NCBI RefSeq assembly: GCF_000213805.1
Contig: NC_015556.1
Location: 2,738,501-2,802,500 of the forward strand
DNA: 64,000 bases
Direction of reading: 5' to 3'
DNA from: Pseudomonas fulva 12-X
GTDB lineage: Bacteria; Pseudomonadota; Gammaproteobacteria; Pseudomonadales; Pseudomonadaceae
Under the pieces are notes generated by a model that saw only the letters and a program-made list of their open reading frames with translations, had not been told where the DNA came from and did not search any database. Positions 1-9,812 of this stretch are shown piece after piece; the stretch's first letter is position 1, and every line of letters starts with the position of its first letter. A program made the position numbers and the translations under genes.

Positions 1-248
1 CAGACCACCCGCGCCGGATACCAGGGAAAATCCAGGTCGCGCTTGCGGTAGACCAGCTGTTCCAGCGACGCGGTCAGGTCTTGCGGATCGCAGCGGCGTA
101 CCAGCTGCTCGGCGAGTACGCGCGAGGTGTAGGGCAGCCTCGCCCAGGCACCGGCCTGGATCGCCTCGACCGCCTCACGGGCGTCGAAGTAATCCAGCAC
201 GGTGCCGGGCAGGCGCTTGCGGTACTGGCTGTTCACGGTGTCATTCAT
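1..248 (-). CDS. acnD: AcnD, 2-methylcitrate dehydratase (Fe/S-dependent), N-terminal fragment
   Basis: The first about 82 residues of an aconitase-family protein are visible; the rest lies left of the window. The readable start is MNDTVNSQYRKRLPGT, followed by DYFDAREAVEAI and LPYTSRVLAEQLVRR, the opening I know from AcnD of the methylcitrate cycle. AcnD, with PrpF, dehydrates 2-methylcitrate to 2-methyl-aconitate during propionyl-CoA breakdown. The ATG lies 1 base after the prpC stop codon, so it is the third structural gene of the prpB-prpC-acnD operon and is probably translationally coupled. The catalytic Fe-S cysteines are not in the visible part. Confidence 0.85.
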   Translation of the reverse strand, partial: MNDTVNSQYRKRLPGTVLDYFDAREAVEAIQAGAWARLPYTSRVLAEQLVRRCDPQDLTASLEQLVYRKRDLDFPWYPARVV

Positions 249-249
249 C

Positions 250-1407
250 TTATTTACGGTCCTTGAGCGCCACGAACTTGAGGTCTTCGGGGCCTGTGTA
301 GTTGGCGCTCGGACGGATGATCTTGCCGTCGATGCGCTGCTCGATGACGTGCGCGGACCAGCCGGCGGTGCGGGCGATGACGAACAGCGGCGTGAACATG
401 GCGGTGGGCACGCCCATCATGTGGTAGCTCACGGCGCTGAACCAGTCGAGGTTGGGGAACATCTTCTTGATGTCCCACATGATGGTTTCCAGGCGCTCGG
501 CGATATCGAACATCTTGGTACTGCCCTGCTCCACGGACAGCTCGCGGGCCACTTCCTTGATCACCTTGTTGCGCGGGTCGCTGACGGTGTAGACCGGGTG
601 ACCGAAGCCGATCACCACTTCCTTGCGCCCTACTCGTTCGCGGATATCGGCCTCGGCTTCGTCCGGGTTGTCGTAGCGCTTCTGCACCTCAAAGGCCACT
701 TCGTTGGCGCCGCCATGCTTGGGCCCGCGCAGCGCGCCGATGGCGCCGGCGATGCAGGAGAACAGGTCCGAACCGGTGCCGGCAATCACCCGCGAGGTGA
801 AGGTCGAAGCATTGAATTCGTGCTCGGCATACAGATTGAGCGAGGTGTGCATGGCGCGCACCCAGGACTCGCGCGGCTTCTCACCATGCAGCAGGTGCAG
901 GAAGTGGCCGCCGATGGAGTCGTCGTCGGTCTCCACGTCGATGCGCTTGCCGTTGTGGCTGTAGTGGTACCAGTACAGCAGTGCCGAGCCGAGGGAGGCC
1001 ATCAGCTTGTCAGCGATATCCCGGGCGCCCGGATGATTGTGGTCGTCCTTCTCCGGCGCCAGACAGCCGAGTACGGACACAGCGGTGCGCATCACATCCA
1101 TCGGGTGCGCCGACGGTGGCAGTTGTTCGAGCGCCGCCTTCACACCAGCCGGCAGCCCGCGCAGGGCCTTGAGCTTGGCCTTGTAACCCGCCAGTTCGGC
1201 GACGTTGGGCAGCTTGCCGTGCACCAGCAGGTGGGCGATCTCCTCGAACTCGCAGCGGTTGGCGAAATCCAGCACGTCATAACCGCGGTAGTGCAGGTCG
1301 TTACCGGTACGGCCCACGGTGCACAGTGCGGTGTTGCCGGCGGCAGTGCCGGAAAGGGCAACGGATTTCTTCGGTTTGAAGCCTGGCGTGGTTTCGGTGG
1401 CGCTCAT
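250..1407 (-). CDS. prpC: 2-methylcitrate synthase PrpC
   Basis: A 385-residue citrate-synthase-family protein that condenses propionyl-CoA with oxaloacetate to give 2-methylcitrate. It is the short form typical of PrpC rather than the about 430-residue GltA. Active-site histidines fall at H231 (KHGGANE motif) and H270 (GFGHPVY). The start is supported by a GAGGAG Shine-Dalgarno 7 bases before the ATG. It lies between prpB (30-base gap) and acnD (1-base gap) on the same strand. Gene context makes methylcitrate synthase far more likely than a housekeeping citrate synthase. Confidence 0.95.
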   Translation of the reverse strand: MSATETTPGFKPKKSVALSGTAAGNTALCTVGRTGNDLHYRGYDVLDFANRCEFEEIAHLLVHGKLPNVAELAGYKAKLKALRGLPAGVKAALEQLPPSAHPMDVMRTAVSVLGCLAPEKDDHNHPGARDIADKLMASLGSALLYWYHYSHNGKRIDVETDDDSIGGHFLHLLHGEKPRESWVRAMHTSLNLYAEHEFNASTFTSRVIAGTGSDLFSCIAGAIGALRGPKHGGANEVAFEVQKRYDNPDEAEADIRERVGRKEVVIGFGHPVYTVSDPRNKVIKEVARELSVEQGSTKMFDIAERLETIMWDIKKMFPNLDWFSAVSYHMMGVPTAMFTPLFVIARTAGWSAHVIEQRIDGKIIRPSANYTGPEDLKFVALKDRK

Positions 1408-1437
1408 GGTTATCTCCTCAGAATGTTGTTCTTGTTC

Positions 1438-2325
1438 TTACTTCTTGCCGGCGGCGAACAGCGCATCGAGCTTCTGCTCGAAAGCGTGATAGCCGATGCG
1501 GTCATAGAGCTCGGCGCGGCTCTGCATCTGCTCGACCACGTCTTTCTGGTGGCCGTTCTGGCGGATCGAGGTGTAGACACTTTCCGCTGCCTTGTTGGCA
1601 GCGCGAAACGCGGACAGCGGATAGAGCTGGATGGCGACACCGACCGAGGCCAGCTCGTCGCGGGTGAACAGCGGCGTGGCACCGAATTCGGTGATGTTGG
1701 CCAGTACCGGCACCTTGAGCGCCTCGACGAAACGCTGGTAGGTCGGCAGGTCATAGGCCGCCTCGGCGAAGATGCCGTCGGCGCCCGCCTCCACGTAACG
1801 CAGGCAGCGTTCGATGGCGGCGTCCACGCCCTCGGCCTGAATGGCATCGGTGCGGGCGATCAGGAAGAAATCCGGATCGGTCTTGGCATCGGCGGCAGCA
1901 CGCACACGGTCGACCATTTCCTCACAGGAAACGATCTCCTTGCCCGGCCGATGGCCGCAGCGCTTGGCGCCGACCTGATCCTCGATATGGGCAGCAGCAG
2001 CACCGGCCTTGATCAGGCTCTTGATGGTGCGCTCGATATTGAAGGCGCTGGGCCCGAAACCGGTGTCGATATCGACCATCAGCGGCAGATCGCACACATC
2101 GGTGATACGCCGCACGTCGATCAGCACATCTTCCAGGGTATTGATGCCCAGATCCGGCAAGCCCAGGGAGCCGGCCGCGACACCGCCACCGGAGAGGTAA
2201 ATCGCCTTGAAACCGGCACGTTGGGCCAGCAGCGCATGGTTGGCGTTGATCGCGCCGATCACTTGCAGCGGCTGCTCTTCGGCGAGGGCCTGGCGGAAAC
2301 GCTGGCCGGCGGAAAGCTGGGTCAT
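1438..2325 (-). CDS. prpB: 2-methylisocitrate lyase PrpB
   Basis: A 295-residue member of the isocitrate lyase / PEP mutase superfamily. It cleaves 2-methylisocitrate to pyruvate and succinate, the last step of the methylcitrate cycle. The active-site KRCGH motif is at residues 121-125 (C123), and the metal-binding region VDIDTGFG is near residues 84-91. A strong GAGGTGATTC ribosome site precedes the ATG, and the ATG overlaps the stop of the upstream regulator gene by 4 bases (ATGA). It is the first enzyme gene of the operon. Confidence 0.95.
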   Translation of the reverse strand: MTQLSAGQRFRQALAEEQPLQVIGAINANHALLAQRAGFKAIYLSGGGVAAGSLGLPDLGINTLEDVLIDVRRITDVCDLPLMVDIDTGFGPSAFNIERTIKSLIKAGAAAAHIEDQVGAKRCGHRPGKEIVSCEEMVDRVRAAADAKTDPDFFLIARTDAIQAEGVDAAIERCLRYVEAGADGIFAEAAYDLPTYQRFVEALKVPVLANITEFGATPLFTRDELASVGVAIQLYPLSAFRAANKAAESVYTSIRQNGHQKDVVEQMQSRAELYDRIGYHAFEQKLDALFAAGKK

Positions 2326-3041
2326 GAATCACCTCGGGTCTTGGATGGGGTGGCGAGCGCCTCTTTATAGTGGCGCTCGATATTGCGTTTGGAGGCGCCG
2401 ATATGACGGCGCATCAACAGCTCGGCCAGCTCGCCGTCACGGCCTTCGATGGCGTCGAGAATGCGGTGGTGCTCGGCGAAAGCCTGGTGCGGCCGGTTGG
2501 GCGTGGCAGAGAACTGCAGGCGGTACATGCGCACCAGCTGATACAGCTCGTCGCACAGCAGCTTGGCCAGGGTGCGATTGCCGCTGCCCTGGATGATCCG
2601 GTAGTGAAAGTCGAAGTCGCCTTCCTGCTGGTAGTAGCCGACACCGGCCTGGAAGGCGGCGTCCTGCTCGTGCAGCTCCAGCACCCGGCGCAGGTCGTCG
2701 ATCTCGGCCTGGCTCATGCGCTCGGCCGCCTGACGGCAGGCCATGCCTTCCAGGGATTCGCGGATTTCGTAGAGTTCGATCAGCTCGGCGTGACTGAGCG
2801 AAACCACCCGCGCGCCGACATGGGGCACACGCACCAGCAGCTTCTGCCCCTCCAGCCGGTGAATCGCTTCACGCAACGGCCCACGGCTGATGCCGTAGGT
2901 ACGTGCCAGCTCCGGCTCGGAAATCTTCGAGCCCGGCGCAATCTCGCCACGCACGATGGCCAGCTGAATCTGGCGGAAGACGTTTTCGGCGAGCGTGCCG
3001 GAATCCTCCTGAGCGCTGTTTACTTCGATGGCATCCAGCAT
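2322..3041 (-). CDS. GntR-family (FadR-like) regulator of the prp operon
   Basis: A transcription factor with an N-terminal winged helix ([18 protein letters not shown], then an [15 protein letters not shown] recognition region) and an all-helical FCD ligand-binding domain. It is the first gene of the methylcitrate operon and presumably represses it until a pathway intermediate binds; this is inferred from family and position. I prefer the ATG at 3041 (239 residues). A TTG at 3056 would add five residues but would place translation over an operator-like sequence. No clear ribosome site precedes either start. Its stop overlaps the prpB start. Confidence 0.85.
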   Translation of the reverse strand: MLDAIEVNSAQEDSGTLAENVFRQIQLAIVRGEIAPGSKISEPELARTYGISRGPLREAIHRLEGQKLLVRVPHVGARVVSLSHAELIELYEIRESLEGMACRQAAERMSQAEIDDLRRVLELHEQDAAFQAGVGYYQQEGDFDFHYRIIQGSGNRTLAKLLCDELYQLVRMYRLQFSATPNRPHQAFAEHHRILDAIEGRDGELAELLMRRHIGASKRNIERHYKEALATPSKTRGDS

Positions 3042-3053
3042 ATTGTCGACACT
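3042..3053 (-). promoter_or_regulatory. Operator-like site 1 for the GntR regulator
   Basis: ATTGTCGACACT lies immediately upstream of the preferred gntR ATG. The same 12-mer occurs in inverted orientation at 3106-3117. The TTGTCGACA core resembles FadR/FCD-type operators. That GntR binds here for autoregulation is an inference. Confidence 0.55.
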
Positions 3054-3105
3054 CAAAGACCAATAAACCTAGATAACTCGATAAATCGCATTTATTCAAG
3101 CATAA

Positions 3106-3117
3106 AGTGTCGACAAT
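3106..3117 (+). promoter_or_regulatory. Operator-like site 2 for the GntR regulator
   Basis: AGTGTCGACAAT is the exact reverse complement of the site at 3042-3053, with centres 64 bp apart. Together they bracket the AT-rich stretch that must hold the prp promoter. Confidence 0.55.
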
Positions 3118-3480
3118 CAACGGATTTAGACAAAAAACCAGTACGGCTGGCGCCCAGGCTCCTCATCAGCCTAGACACCCAGCTGCCAACATGCCGCGCG
3201 TGACGCCGCGCACACCCAGGATTGCGCAGGTGTTTAGGCGATGCAGTCCGCTAACGCTCAAACGCCATACGGCAGCCGAAAGACTTAGCAAACAATCACA
3301 TGCGGCAAGGTATCAGCAGCGGCAGACAGCCCTGGGTGCGCTGCACACGCCATTGTCAGCACGCTCGCCGGCCATGCTAGACTTCGCCTCATTTCGCCCA
3401 AGGGCCGCTGCTGCACTGGCGCCTGGGGCCGTCTTCAATGGCGCATGGATCGTCCCATCGCTTCATCGACTCAAGGACCC
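3118..3480. other. Intergenic region between the prp operon and the protease gene
   Basis: About 360 bases without a convincing gene. A possible promoter for the rightward gene is TTGTCA near 3355 followed by a GCTAGACT-like -10 region. I see no repeat or RNA gene. Short open frames here lack ribosome sites and family resemblance. Confidence 0.4.
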
Positions 3481-4011
3481 ATGAGACTTCATTTCCTGAC
3501 TACCCTGCCCTGCCTGCTGGCGCTGTCCTGCCAGGCCATCGCCGCGGACAAGACCATCTACGGTCTGAACGAATACGTCAGCCTCGACCTCGACGTGCAA
3601 GTGGCCGCCAAACTCGACACCGGCGCCCAGACCGCCTCCCTAAGCGCCCGCGATATCGAACGCTTCAAGCGTGACGGCGAACGCTGGGTGCGTTTTTACC
3701 TGGCGATCGATGACGCCCACGCGCACCCCATCGAGCGTCCGCTGGCACGCATCAGCAAGATCAAGCGCCGCGCCGGTGACATCGACGAGGACGACGAGAA
3801 GACCTACACCGCACGCCCGGTCATCGAACTGGACGTGTGCATGGGTAACGTCAAGCGCCAGATCGAAGTGAACCTTACCGATCGAAGCGCCTTCCAATAC
3901 CCGCTTTTGATCGGCTCCGACGCGCTCAAGCGCTTCGATGCCCTGGTCGACCCAAGCCTAAAATACGCAGCAGGCAAGCCTGACTGCTCCAACGCGAAAT
4001 CCGGCGAGTAA
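3481..4011 (+). CDS. Retropepsin-like / ATP-dependent zinc protease-family protein, secreted
   Basis: A 176-residue protein with an N-terminal signal peptide (MRLHFLTTLPCLLALSCQAIAA) and one conserved domain of the Zn_protease / RimB family. These are now viewed as retropepsin-like because of the aspartyl-protease motif, here KLDTGAQTAS with D46-T47-G48-A49. The family often sits with RimK-like ATP-grasp proteins, as it does here (second gene downstream). The substrate is unknown. The ATG at 3481 is chosen for the AAGGA ribosome site and because the signal peptide begins there; an earlier in-frame ATG at 3445 would bury the signal. Five bases separate it from the next gene. Confidence 0.8.
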   Translation: MRLHFLTTLPCLLALSCQAIAADKTIYGLNEYVSLDLDVQVAAKLDTGAQTASLSARDIERFKRDGERWVRFYLAIDDAHAHPIERPLARISKIKRRAGDIDEDDEKTYTARPVIELDVCMGNVKRQIEVNLTDRSAFQYPLLIGSDALKRFDALVDPSLKYAAGKPDCSNAKSGE

Positions 4012-4016
4012 TCCCC

Positions 4017-5543
4017 ATGCGCTCTCTTACCCTGCATCTGAAAATCCTGATCACCGTACTGGTGACACTGGGCGTTCTGATTACGGCCTATCAGATTTTC
4101 ATTCTCGGCATTCCGGTCAGCAGTGACGAAACCGACGACCTCTGGAACATCGACACCCGGGTCGAATTCCAGGCCAACGGCCGCGACCCGATCAAACTGC
4201 AGATGTTCGTACCGCCGCTGAACCAGGACTACGTCAGCCTCAACGAAAGCTTCATCTCCAACAACTACGGCGTGAGCGTCAACCGTGCCGACGGCAACCG
4301 CAAGGTGACCTGGTCAGCACGCCGCGCCAACGGCAAGCAGACCCTGTACTACCGCCTGGTGCTGACCAAACGCTACAGCGGTGAGCAGGCCAAGCCCAAG
4401 GGCCCGATCTTCCGTGACAGCATCCCGGTCGAAGGCCCCGAGAAGATCGCCGCCGAAGCGCTGCTGGCGCCGATCCGCCAGCACTCGGCGGACGTCGAGA
4501 CCTTCATCAGCGAGACCATCAAGCGCGTCAACAACACCAATGACGACAACGCCAAGCTGCTGCTCGGCGGCGATGCCTCGACCACCAAGAAAGCCCAGGC
4601 CGTGGAGCTGCTGCTGTCCATCGCCCACGTGCCGATGGAGCGCGTACACACCATTCGCCTGGCCGCCGACATCCAGCAGAGCCCGGAGCTGTGGCTGCGC
4701 AGCTTCAACGGCGACCGCTGGCTGTACTTCAACCCGGAAACCGGCGAGCAGGGCCTGCCGGCTGATCGCCTGGTCTGGTGGACCGGTGACGAGCCGCTGG
4801 TGACCCTGGATGGCGGCCGTCAGGCCACCACCACCTTCACGCTCAACAACAGCGAGATGAACGCCATCCGCCTCGCCCAGCTGACCGACGAGAACACCGA
4901 CGCCGATTTCCTCGAGTACTCGCTGTACGGCCTGCCGCTGCAGACCCAGCAGACCTTCATGATCATGGTGATGATCCCCATCGGCGTGCTGGTGATCCTG
5001 ATCCTGCGTAACCTCGGCGGCCTGCAGACCCTGGGTACCTTCACCCCGGTACTGATCGCCCTGGCCTTCCGCGAGACCCAGCTGGGCTTCGGTATCTTCC
5101 TGTTCACGGTGATCACCGCCCTGGGCCTGTCACTGCGCTCCTACCTGGAACACCTGAAGCTACAGATGCTGCCGCGCCTGTCGGTGGTGCTGACCTTCGT
5201 GGTGGTGCTGATCGCCGCCATCAGCCTGTTCAGCCACAAGCTGGGGCTGGAGCGTGGCCTGTCGGTGGCGCTGTTCCCGATGGTGATTCTGACCATGACC
5301 ATCGAACGCCTGTCGATCACCTGGGAAGAGCGCGGCGGCAGCCATGCCTTCAAGGTCGCCATCGGCACGCTGTTCGCCGCCACCATCGCCCATCTGCTGA
5401 TGACCGTGCCGGAGCTGGTGTACTTCGTGTTCACCTTCCCGGCGATCCTGCTAATCCTGGTGGGCTTCATGCTGGCGATGGGTCGCTACCGCGGCTACCG
5501 CCTGACCGAACTGTTCCGCTTCAAAGCCTTCCTGAAGGACTAA
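4017..5543 (+). CDS. Inactive transglutaminase-fused seven-TM membrane protein (UUP1-type)
   Basis: A 508-residue protein with one N-terminal membrane segment (about 7-30), a large periplasmic region (about 31-310) resembling an inactive transglutaminase domain, and a C-terminal block of about seven hydrophobic helices (about 318-500). This architecture is known as 'inactive transglutaminase family protein' and is found next to the retropepsin-like protease and the glutamate-ligase-like gene, as here. The gaps on each side are 5 and 4 bases, so the three are surely one transcript. Its biochemical role is unknown; scaffold or sensor at the inner membrane is a guess. Confidence 0.8.
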   Translation: MRSLTLHLKILITVLVTLGVLITAYQIFILGIPVSSDETDDLWNIDTRVEFQANGRDPIKLQMFVPPLNQDYVSLNESFISNNYGVSVNRADGNRKVTWSARRANGKQTLYYRLVLTKRYSGEQAKPKGPIFRDSIPVEGPEKIAAEALLAPIRQHSADVETFISETIKRVNNTNDDNAKLLLGGDASTTKKAQAVELLLSIAHVPMERVHTIRLAADIQQSPELWLRSFNGDRWLYFNPETGEQGLPADRLVWWTGDEPLVTLDGGRQATTTFTLNNSEMNAIRLAQLTDENTDADFLEYSLYGLPLQTQQTFMIMVMIPIGVLVILILRNLGGLQTLGTFTPVLIALAFRETQLGFGIFLFTVITALGLSLRSYLEHLKLQMLPRLSVVLTFVVVLIAAISLFSHKLGLERGLSVALFPMVILTMTIERLSITWEERGGSHAFKVAIGTLFAATIAHLLMTVPELVYFVFTFPAILLILVGFMLAMGRYRGYRLTELFRFKAFLKD

Positions 5544-5547
5544 GACC

Positions 5548-6534
5548 ATGTTCGGCCTGATCAAGACGTGGAAAGCCCTTGAGGCCAAGGGCATCATGGG
5601 CATCAACCGCCGCAACGCGGACTACGTGCTCAAGTACAACAAGCGCCACCTGTACCCGATCGTCGATGACAAGATCATCACCAAGCAGCGGGCCATCGAA
5701 GCCGGCATTCATGTGCCGGAAATGTACGGGGTGATCTCCACCGAAAAGGAGATCGACAACCTCGACAAGATCATCGGTGAACGCAGCGATTTCGTCGTCA
5801 AGCCGGCCCAGGGCGCCGGTGGCGACGGCATCCTTGTGATCGCCGACCGCTTCGAGGATCGCTTCAAGACGGTATCGGGCAAGATCGTCAGCCACTCGGA
5901 AATCGAGCAGCAGATCTCCAGCATCCTCTCGGGCCTCTATTCGCTTGGCGGCCACCGCGACCGCGCGTTGATCGAGTACCGGGTAACGCCGGACAGCATC
6001 TTCAAGAGCATCAGCTACGAAGGCGTGCCGGACATCCGCATCATCGTGCTGATGGGCTACCCGGTGATGGCGATGCTGCGCCTGCCGACCCGTCAGTCTG
6101 GCGGCAAGGCCAACCTGCACCAGGGCGCCATCGGCGTCGGTGTGGACCTGGCCACCGGCGTGACCCTGCGCGGCACCTGGCTGAACAACAAGATCAGCAA
6201 GCACCCGGACACCACCAACGCGGTGGACGGCGTACAACTGCCCAACTGGGACGGCTTCATGAAGCTCGCCGCTGGCTGCTACGAGCTGTGCGGCCTGGGC
6301 TACATCGGCGTCGACATGGTGCTGGACCAGGACAAGGGCCCGCTGATTCTCGAGCTCAACGCCCGCCCCGGCCTGAACATCCAGATCGCCAACGACTGTG
6401 GCCTGACCCATCGCGCCCATGCCGTGGAAGCGCGCCTGGCAGAACTGGCCGCCAAGGGCATCCAGGAAAATGCCGAGGAGCGCACCCGCTTCTCCCAGGA
6501 GCTGTTCGGCCACATCCCACCCGCCGAACTCTGA
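5548..6534 (+). CDS. Alpha-L-glutamate ligase-like protein (RimK-type ATP-grasp)
   Basis: A 328-residue ATP-grasp protein. Recognisable parts are the ATP-binding lysine strand DFVVKPAQGAGGDGILV (about 90-106) and the C-terminal LILELNARPGLNIQIAN metal/ATP motif (about 266-282). RimK relatives add glutamate residues to a protein or cofactor, but this subfamily's acceptor is not known. It is the last gene of the trio with the retropepsin-like protease and the transglutaminase-like membrane protein. The pairing suggests one partner builds and another trims an amide-linked modification; this is inference. The start has an AAGGA ribosome site. Confidence 0.8.
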   Translation: MFGLIKTWKALEAKGIMGINRRNADYVLKYNKRHLYPIVDDKIITKQRAIEAGIHVPEMYGVISTEKEIDNLDKIIGERSDFVVKPAQGAGGDGILVIADRFEDRFKTVSGKIVSHSEIEQQISSILSGLYSLGGHRDRALIEYRVTPDSIFKSISYEGVPDIRIIVLMGYPVMAMLRLPTRQSGGKANLHQGAIGVGVDLATGVTLRGTWLNNKISKHPDTTNAVDGVQLPNWDGFMKLAAGCYELCGLGYIGVDMVLDQDKGPLILELNARPGLNIQIANDCGLTHRAHAVEARLAELAAKGIQENAEERTRFSQELFGHIPPAEL

Positions 6535-6640
6535 TCGCACGACCCGCTGCCGGCCCCGGCAGCGGATTTGCCCAGCCCGCCCGGCGGCTGCGCAGATTTG
6601 CTACCATCGCCCTTCTCACCCACATGCCTCGGAGCCCGCA

Positions 6641-7261
6641 ATGGATCTCGACCTGGACAGACTCAACGCCGAATTCGCCAATCAGCCGCAAAAGCTGATC
6701 GAGTGGGCAATCGGCCTGGGCAAACCAGCGATCTGCACCACCAACTTCCGCCCGTTCGAAGCAGTGATCCTGCACATGGTCAGCCAGGCCAAGGCCGATA
6801 TCCCGATCGTGTGGATGGACAGCGGCTACAACACCGAGGCGACCTACCAGTTCGCCGATGAGGTCACCAAACAGCTGAACCTCAACCTGATCACTTACCT
6901 GCCCAAGCGCAGCCGCGCGCACCGCGAAGCCATCGACGGCCCGACGCCGGCGCTGGACGATCCGCGTCACGCCGCATTCACCGAGGAAGTGAAGCTCGAG
7001 CCCTTCGCCCGCGCCCTGCGCGAGACGGCGCCAAGCGTCTGGTTCACCGCCCTGCGCGCCACCGACACTGCGGTACGTGCGCAGATGCAGCCGGTGAGCA
7101 TCAACCCGGACGGCCTGATCAAGGTCGCCCCGCTGCTGCACTGGTCCTCCAAGGATCTGTACCAGTACCTGACCGCACACGGCCTGCCGAACAACTTCGA
7201 CTACTTCGACCCGACCAAGGGCGAAGACAACCGCGAGTGCGGCCTGCACCTGAGCCACTGA
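6641..7261 (+). CDS. PAPS/APS reductase-family protein (CysH-like, no Fe-S cysteines)
   Basis: A 206-residue protein of the adenine-nucleotide alpha-hydrolase / PAPS reductase fold. It has the IPIVWMDSGYNTEATYQFADE strand-helix typical of CysH and ends with ECGLHLSH, which carries the catalytic cysteine of the ECGLH motif. The CCxxRK and CxxC cysteines that bind the [4Fe-4S] cluster in Pseudomonas APS reductases are absent, and the usual RRxQSxxR region reads LRATDTAVRAQ. It is therefore either a thioredoxin-dependent PAPS-type reductase or a diverged relative. It converges on cysB, with a shared terminator between them, which supports a role in sulfur metabolism. Confidence 0.7.
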   Translation: MDLDLDRLNAEFANQPQKLIEWAIGLGKPAICTTNFRPFEAVILHMVSQAKADIPIVWMDSGYNTEATYQFADEVTKQLNLNLITYLPKRSRAHREAIDGPTPALDDPRHAAFTEEVKLEPFARALRETAPSVWFTALRATDTAVRAQMQPVSINPDGLIKVAPLLHWSSKDLYQYLTAHGLPNNFDYFDPTKGEDNRECGLHLSH

Positions 7262-7273
7262 TATCCCGGCTCG

Positions 7274-7305
7274 AAAAAAATGGCGCCTCTTCAGGCGCCA
7301 TTTTT
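7274..7305. terminator. Bidirectional terminator between cysH-like gene and cysB
   Basis: A stem of TGGCGCC with a short loop at 7281-7300 is flanked by A-run and T-run on the two sides, so it can end both convergent transcripts. Confidence 0.85.
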
Positions 7306-7322
7306 CGTTTCTGCCGTGCCGA

Positions 7323-8306
<984 letters not shown>

Positions 8307-8400
8307 TCAAAGCGGATAGGCCGCCGCCTGATCGTCGATCAGCTATATAACCATATTAATGGTTGAGACGGTATATCTAGATTTTTCTGGGGCGATTCGT

Positions 8401-8898
8401 TCACTCGTGACGGGATCGATGCTGCAGCATGGGCACCAGATACACCGGCACGTCGCACAGCTGCAAAAGCCTGGAAGCCGTGCGCCCCACCGGGACTTCG
8501 AGCGCGGCGCCATGGCTATGACTGCCTACGACCAGCAAATCCACAGCGAGTTTCTGGGCGTGCTCGAGAATGGAAATCGGTGGGTCGCCGCGCAGTACGC
8601 TGACCGAACCGATCAGCTCCAGATCCTCGGGATTGTCGCCTAGCTCGTCGCGAAAGCCTTCGAGCACGCGCAGCTCGATATTGCTCATCACGGTTTCCAG
8701 GCCGGTACTGCGTAATTCCTTGAGCCGCGTTTCATCGACGTAGGTCTGCAGAACGGACTCGGCGAACAGCCCCATGGGCTCGACCACGTGCACGACGTGC
8801 AGCCGTGCCTTGAAGCTGCGCGCCATCGCCAGCGCGTGTTGCAGCACGTAGGGCGCGTACAGACCAAGATCGGTGGCGTAAAGAATGGAGCGGATCAT
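8401..8898 (-). CDS. Universal stress protein (UspA family)
   Basis: A 165-residue single Usp domain starting MIRSILYATDLG and ending in the nucleotide-binding loop VVGSHSHGAALEVPVGRTASRLL near the C-terminus. Such cytoplasmic proteins bind ATP or AMP and help survival under starvation, oxygen limitation or stress. The start at 8898 has a GGAGG ribosome site; a longer frame to 9039 lacks Usp similarity in its extra 47 residues. It stands alone between cysB and the thioredoxin-like gene. Confidence 0.9.
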   Translation of the reverse strand: MIRSILYATDLGLYAPYVLQHALAMARSFKARLHVVHVVEPMGLFAESVLQTYVDETRLKELRSTGLETVMSNIELRVLEGFRDELGDNPEDLELIGSVSVLRGDPPISILEHAQKLAVDLLVVGSHSHGAALEVPVGRTASRLLQLCDVPVYLVPMLQHRSRHE

Positions 8899-9010
8899 GC
8901 GGCCTCCTCGACTGCCGGCACGGCGGGGCCCGTCGCTAGAGCTTAGCAGCGCCGTGGCAAAGCCACCGGAAAACGCGGGAGCGGGCGTAAAGCGACCAGC
9001 GCAGTGGCGC

Positions 9011-9397
9011 TCAAGGCAGTTCTTCGGGCGCTCTGGCAAGCGCCTCGGTCAATGCCTGGCGTAGATCGGCAGGCGCGAGGCCGGTGTGCAGCGCTCCGAA
9101 AAACTCGCCGTTCCGTACCACGAACAGCGCCGGCAAGCGGAACACTTCGTAGCGCTGCACCAGGCCAGAATTCTCCTGCGCGTCGATCCACACCAGCCGA
9201 TCGACCGCCAACCCAAGGTGCGGCAGTTGCTGGCGCGCATAGCGGCAGGCAGCGCAGCCCTGGCTGGTAAAGATCACCAATGAGGTGCCGGACAGATCGA
9301 GCAATTGCCGATCGGCATCAAAATCGGTCAATTCCAATTGCGTGGCTATACTCGGCAGGGCAATATCATATTGATGGCAATCGGAGTGCCCGTTCAT
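9011..9397 (-). CDS. Thioredoxin-family protein with CAAC motif
   Basis: A 128-residue thioredoxin-fold protein with redox motif C48-A-A-C51 (TSQGCAACRYARQQL) and the cis-proline strand FRLPALFVVRNGEFFG. No signal peptide is seen, so it is probably cytoplasmic. Its function as a disulfide reductase is inferred from the fold. The ATG at 9397 overlaps the ATG of the divergent PilZ gene (shared CATG). A TTG about 20 codons downstream (MELTDFDAD) is an alternative, but it has no clear ribosome site. Confidence 0.75.
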   Translation of the reverse strand: MNGHSDCHQYDIALPSIATQLELTDFDADRQLLDLSGTSLVIFTSQGCAACRYARQQLPHLGLAVDRLVWIDAQENSGLVQRYEVFRLPALFVVRNGEFFGALHTGLAPADLRQALTEALARAPEELP

Positions 9398-9812
9398 GCG
9401 TCGCTTTCTTCGTCATAGCAGTAATTTGCCGGTGGAGTTGAGGCCACGTCGCCACTCGGCCAGTGCCAACCAACGCCTGGACAACATCAGCCTCGGCGGT
9501 GCGGCCTGTCATTCGAGCCAGCCACTTGCCCAGGGCACTGCGGTCACGCTGCACATCCCCTTGCTGGGCGAACAGGCAGCCTACCCTGGTCAGGTGGCCT
9601 GGTGCACCCAGCAGGCAAACAGTTATCTGCTCGGCCTGACCTTCAGCGAACACGCGCCGGAATTGCGCGCGCATATGGTCGAGCAAGTCTGCCACCTCGA
9701 ACAGTATCGTCGCCACCGCGAACAACAGGCTGGTCAGCCACTGCCCCTAGAGCTGATCGCCGAGGAATGGCGCGAGCAGCGCCTGACTGTCTTTAAGTCC
9801 GCCAATCCCTAA
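9396..9812 (+). CDS. PilZ-domain protein (possible c-di-GMP receptor)
   Basis: A 138-residue protein with a PilZ-like domain: basic N-terminus MRRFLRHSSNLPVELRP and the motif DNISLGGAACHSS, matching the PilZ (D/N)xSxxG signature. The upstream RxxxR motif is only partly kept (RRFLR), so cyclic-di-GMP binding is plausible but unproven. The C-terminal 35 residues are helical and charged. A GGAG site precedes the ATG. It is divergent from the thioredoxin-like gene with overlapping start codons, so each gene's promoter must lie inside the other. Confidence 0.75.
   Translation: MRRFLRHSSNLPVELRPRRHSASANQRLDNISLGGAACHSSQPLAQGTAVTLHIPLLGEQAAYPGQVAWCTQQANSYLLGLTFSEHAPELRAHMVEQVCHLEQYRRHREQQAGQPLPLELIAEEWREQRLTVFKSANP

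Noticed and set aside
202..2370. 722-codon plus-strand open frame across prpC-prpB
   Set aside because: It is the antisense shadow of two well-supported genes in high-GC DNA, and its residues are rich in A, V, G, L, Q and H without any family similarity.
3107..3484. 125-codon open frame upstream of the retropepsin-like gene
   Set aside because: It overlaps an operator-like site, has no ribosome site, and reads as low-complexity residues.
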